Under the pieces are notes generated by a model, which saw only the letters and a program-made list of their open reading frames with translations, ran no database searches and was not told where the DNA came from. Made by a program: the position numbers and the translations under genes. A stretch of 64,000 bases of DNA from Oscillospiraceae bacterium (GTDB taxonomy: Bacteria; Bacillota; Clostridia; Oscillospirales; Oscillospiraceae), in contig JAFZQE010000012.1 of assembly GCA_017552325.1 (NCBI GenBank), forward strand, positions 60,000 through 123,999, given 5' to 3'. Positions 62,511 to 64,000 of this stretch are shown here, piece by piece. How positions within the stretch are numbered: position 1 is the stretch's first letter; every line of letters begins with the position of its first letter.

Positions 62511-64000
62511 ATGGCAAGAGAGATTCTGTTTGACCTTGGCAAAATGATCACCGACCGGATCCCTTATAAGCTCGGTCTCAAGAGACTGACCGAAACCGAC
62601 CCCGAATACATCATTCTGGACCGCTGCTGCACCAGCGACGAGATCGCTGAGATCATGCTCAAAATGGGCCTGCGCAAGCCAAAAACGATCGCCGAGATCG
62701 CCAAGCTGACCGGCAAGAGCGAGGAGCGCGTTGAAGAACTTCTGACCGACGCGGCCATGCACGGCATCGTGGAATACCACCGCGAGAATCCCGAGCACGT
62801 CAAGCAGTGGTACGTGCAGCTTTTCGTCCCCGGCATTGCCGAAATGACCAACATGGTGCTGCCGCAGGTCGAAAAGTACCCGGAGCTGGCAGAAAGCTTC
62901 GACAAGATGACCTTCCTCCCGCTCGAAGGCAAGACCCATCTGATCCCTCCCGGCGGCGACGGCATCGGCATGCACGTCCTCCCCGTCGAGGCCGCGATCC
63001 CCGCGCACACCGAATCCGCTTCCATCGAGCACATCTCCCACTGGCTGGACAAGTATGACGGCAAGCTCTCCGTCGGTTACTGCTCCTGCCGCAACGCCAG
63101 GCGTCTGTTCAATCAGGGCTCCGGCGAGATCCAGGACGACTGCTGCATCGGCCTCGGCGACTTTGCCGAATACCTGGTCGAGACCGGCAAGGGCCGCCCG
63201 ATCACCAAGGAGGAAGCCCTCGCGATCTGCAAGCGCGCCGAGGAGAACGGCTACGTCCACCAGGTCACGAACATCGACGGCCAGGACAAGATCTTCGGCC
63301 TGTGCAACTGCGACGTCGGCGTATGCTTCGCGCTGCGCACGAGCCAGTACTTCAACACCCCGAACCTCTCCGCCTCCGCCTACCGCGCCCACGTCGACAA
63401 GGAGAAATGCGTGGCCTGCGGCAAGTGCGTCGAGGTCTGCCCCGCCGGCGCCGTGAAGCTCGGACAGAAGCTCTGCACCAAGAACGGCGAGGTCGAGTAT
63501 CCCCGTCAAGAGCTGCCCTCCGGCCTCAAGTGGGGCGAGGACAAGTGGAACCCGAACTATGTGGCCGACAACCGCAAGAACTGCCACGAGAGCGGCACCG
63601 CCCCCTGCAAGACCGCCTGTCCCGCGCATATCGCCATCCAGGGCTACATCAAGCTGGCCAAGGAAGGCCGCTATCTCGATGCGCTCAAGCTCATCAAGCA
63701 GGACAACCCCTTCCCCTCCGTCTGCGGCTACGTCTGCAACCGCCGCTGTGAGGACGCCTGCACGCGCGGCAAGCTTGACAAGGCCGTCGCCATCGACGAG
63801 ATCAAGAAATTCATCGCCGAGCAGGATCTCAAGAGCAAGGAGCGCTACGTGCCCGAGCTGCTCCGCCGCCGTCCGATCGACAAGGACTACGAGGAGAAGG
63901 TCGCCATTATCGGCGCCGGTCCCGCCGGCCTGAGCTGCGCCTACTACCTCGCCCGCATGGGCTATGTCAACGTCACCATCTTCGACCGCAATCCGGCCCC
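62511..64000 (+). CDS. Iron-sulfur/FAD oxidoreductase of the GltD/NfnL type, 3' end outside window
   Basis: At least 496 residues are visible with no stop before the right edge. Order: a helical, winged-helix-like N-terminal part (about 40-95), Cys clusters YCSCRNARR and DDCCIG (about 195-220) and LCNCDVGVC (about 263-271), a ferredoxin motif CVACGKCVEVCP (about 302-313), a GltD-like iron-sulfur segment (CHESGTAPCKTACPAH, then CGYVCNRRCEDAC), and the FAD-binding VAIIGAGPAGLSCAYYLARM (from about 464). Such proteins pass electrons between NAD(P)H, flavin and iron-sulfur partners in anaerobes. Codon use is highly biased, suggesting strong expression. The electron acceptor is unknown. AGAGAGGAG precedes the ATG. 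Confidence 0.88.
   Translation, partial: MAREILFDLGKMITDRIPYKLGLKRLTETDPEYIILDRCCTSDEIAEIMLKMGLRKPKTIAEIAKLTGKSEERVEELLTDAAMHGIVEYHRENPEHVKQWYVQLFVPGIAEMTNMVLPQVEKYPELAESFDKMTFLPLEGKTHLIPPGGDGIGMHVLPVEAAIPAHTESASIEHISHWLDKYDGKLSVGYCSCRNARRLFNQGSGEIQDDCCIGLGDFAEYLVETGKGRPITKEEALAICKRAEENGYVHQVTNIDGQDKIFGLCNCDVGVCFALRTSQYFNTPNLSASAYRAHVDKEKCVACGKCVEVCPAGAVKLGQKLCTKNGEVEYPRQELPSGLKWGEDKWNPNYVADNRKNCHESGTAPCKTACPAHIAIQGYIKLAKEGRYLDALKLIKQDNPFPSVCGYVCNRRCEDACTRGKLDKAVAIDEIKKFIAEQDLKSKERYVPELLRRRPIDKDYEEKVAIIGAGPAGLSCAYYLARMGYVNVTIFDRNPA

Noticed and set aside
62457-63629. 390-residue - strand open frame at the right edge
   Set aside because: It is opposite the iron-sulfur oxidoreductase, whose frame has ferredoxin motifs and runs off the window.

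Overview
The window looks like a chromosomal contig of a GC-rich, endospore-forming member of the Clostridia (an Oscillospiraceae- or Christensenellaceae-like gut lineage is my inference). The reasons are a spoIVA-cwlD pair, a SigH-type sigma factor, a SpoIID-domain protein, a cotJC fragment, a PdaB-like deacetylase, a TIGR04086-type gene beside yajC, a PPi-type phosphofructokinase, and strong AGGAGG Shine-Dalgarno sites with frequent TTG starts. No rRNA, tRNA or CRISPR array was seen.

Region 1 (1 to about 26325) is the late half of a prophage, all on the + strand; its lysogeny, replication, integrase and small-terminase genes must lie to the left of the window. Order: large terminase (cut by the window edge at its Walker A motif), P22-like portal, a Prp-type cysteine protease, a DUF859-like fibre protein with three 78-residue repeats, a coiled-coil protein, a 2980-residue polyvalent protein with a zinc-protease motif, scaffold, N4-gp56-type capsid protein, small head/connector proteins, a predicted tail hub, a tail protein, NlpC/P60 endolysin, a fibre/receptor-binding cassette and a holin. 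No tape measure, tube or sheath is visible, which suggests a short-tailed phage. Scaffold and capsid both begin with an LQFFA motif, the known cleavage signal of Prp proteases, so the phage seems to carry its own maturation protease.

Region 2 (about 26326 to 27061) is the junction with the host. The prophage ends inside cotJC (spore-coat manganese catalase family); only the 3' part of that gene remains in the window, still open and with its likely metal ligands. It is followed by an unusual array of hairpins.

Region 3 (27040 to 34700) holds a cysteine-protease-like protein (-), an LCP cell-wall ligase (+), pfp (-) and fba (+) in divergent orientation, a degenerate P-type ATPase, and a tyrosine recombinase.

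Region 4 (34773 to 49770) is almost wholly on the - strand: radA; spoIVA-cwlD; trmK and a NIF3-family gene; DUF1858 and zinc-ribbon genes; sigH-like; ruvC-ruvA-ruvB; a possible spoIIM with xerD; TIGR04086; queA-tgt-yajC; and a SpoIID-domain protein. It combines DNA repair and recombination, tRNA queuosine synthesis, secretion and sporulation.

Region 5 (49838 to 64000) contains dapA and asd (aspartate/DAP pathway, not adjacent), an Sfp-type phosphopantetheinyl transferase, a small lipoprotein, an RlmD-type rRNA methyltransferase, AT-richer accessory genes (DUF2716, GNAT), an AraC/GyrI-like regulator, a sporulation-type polysaccharide deacetylase, a PlsC-zinc ribbon fusion followed by a YfcC-type transporter and a LysR regulator, methionine gamma-lyase, and a long iron-sulfur/FAD oxidoreductase that runs off the right edge.
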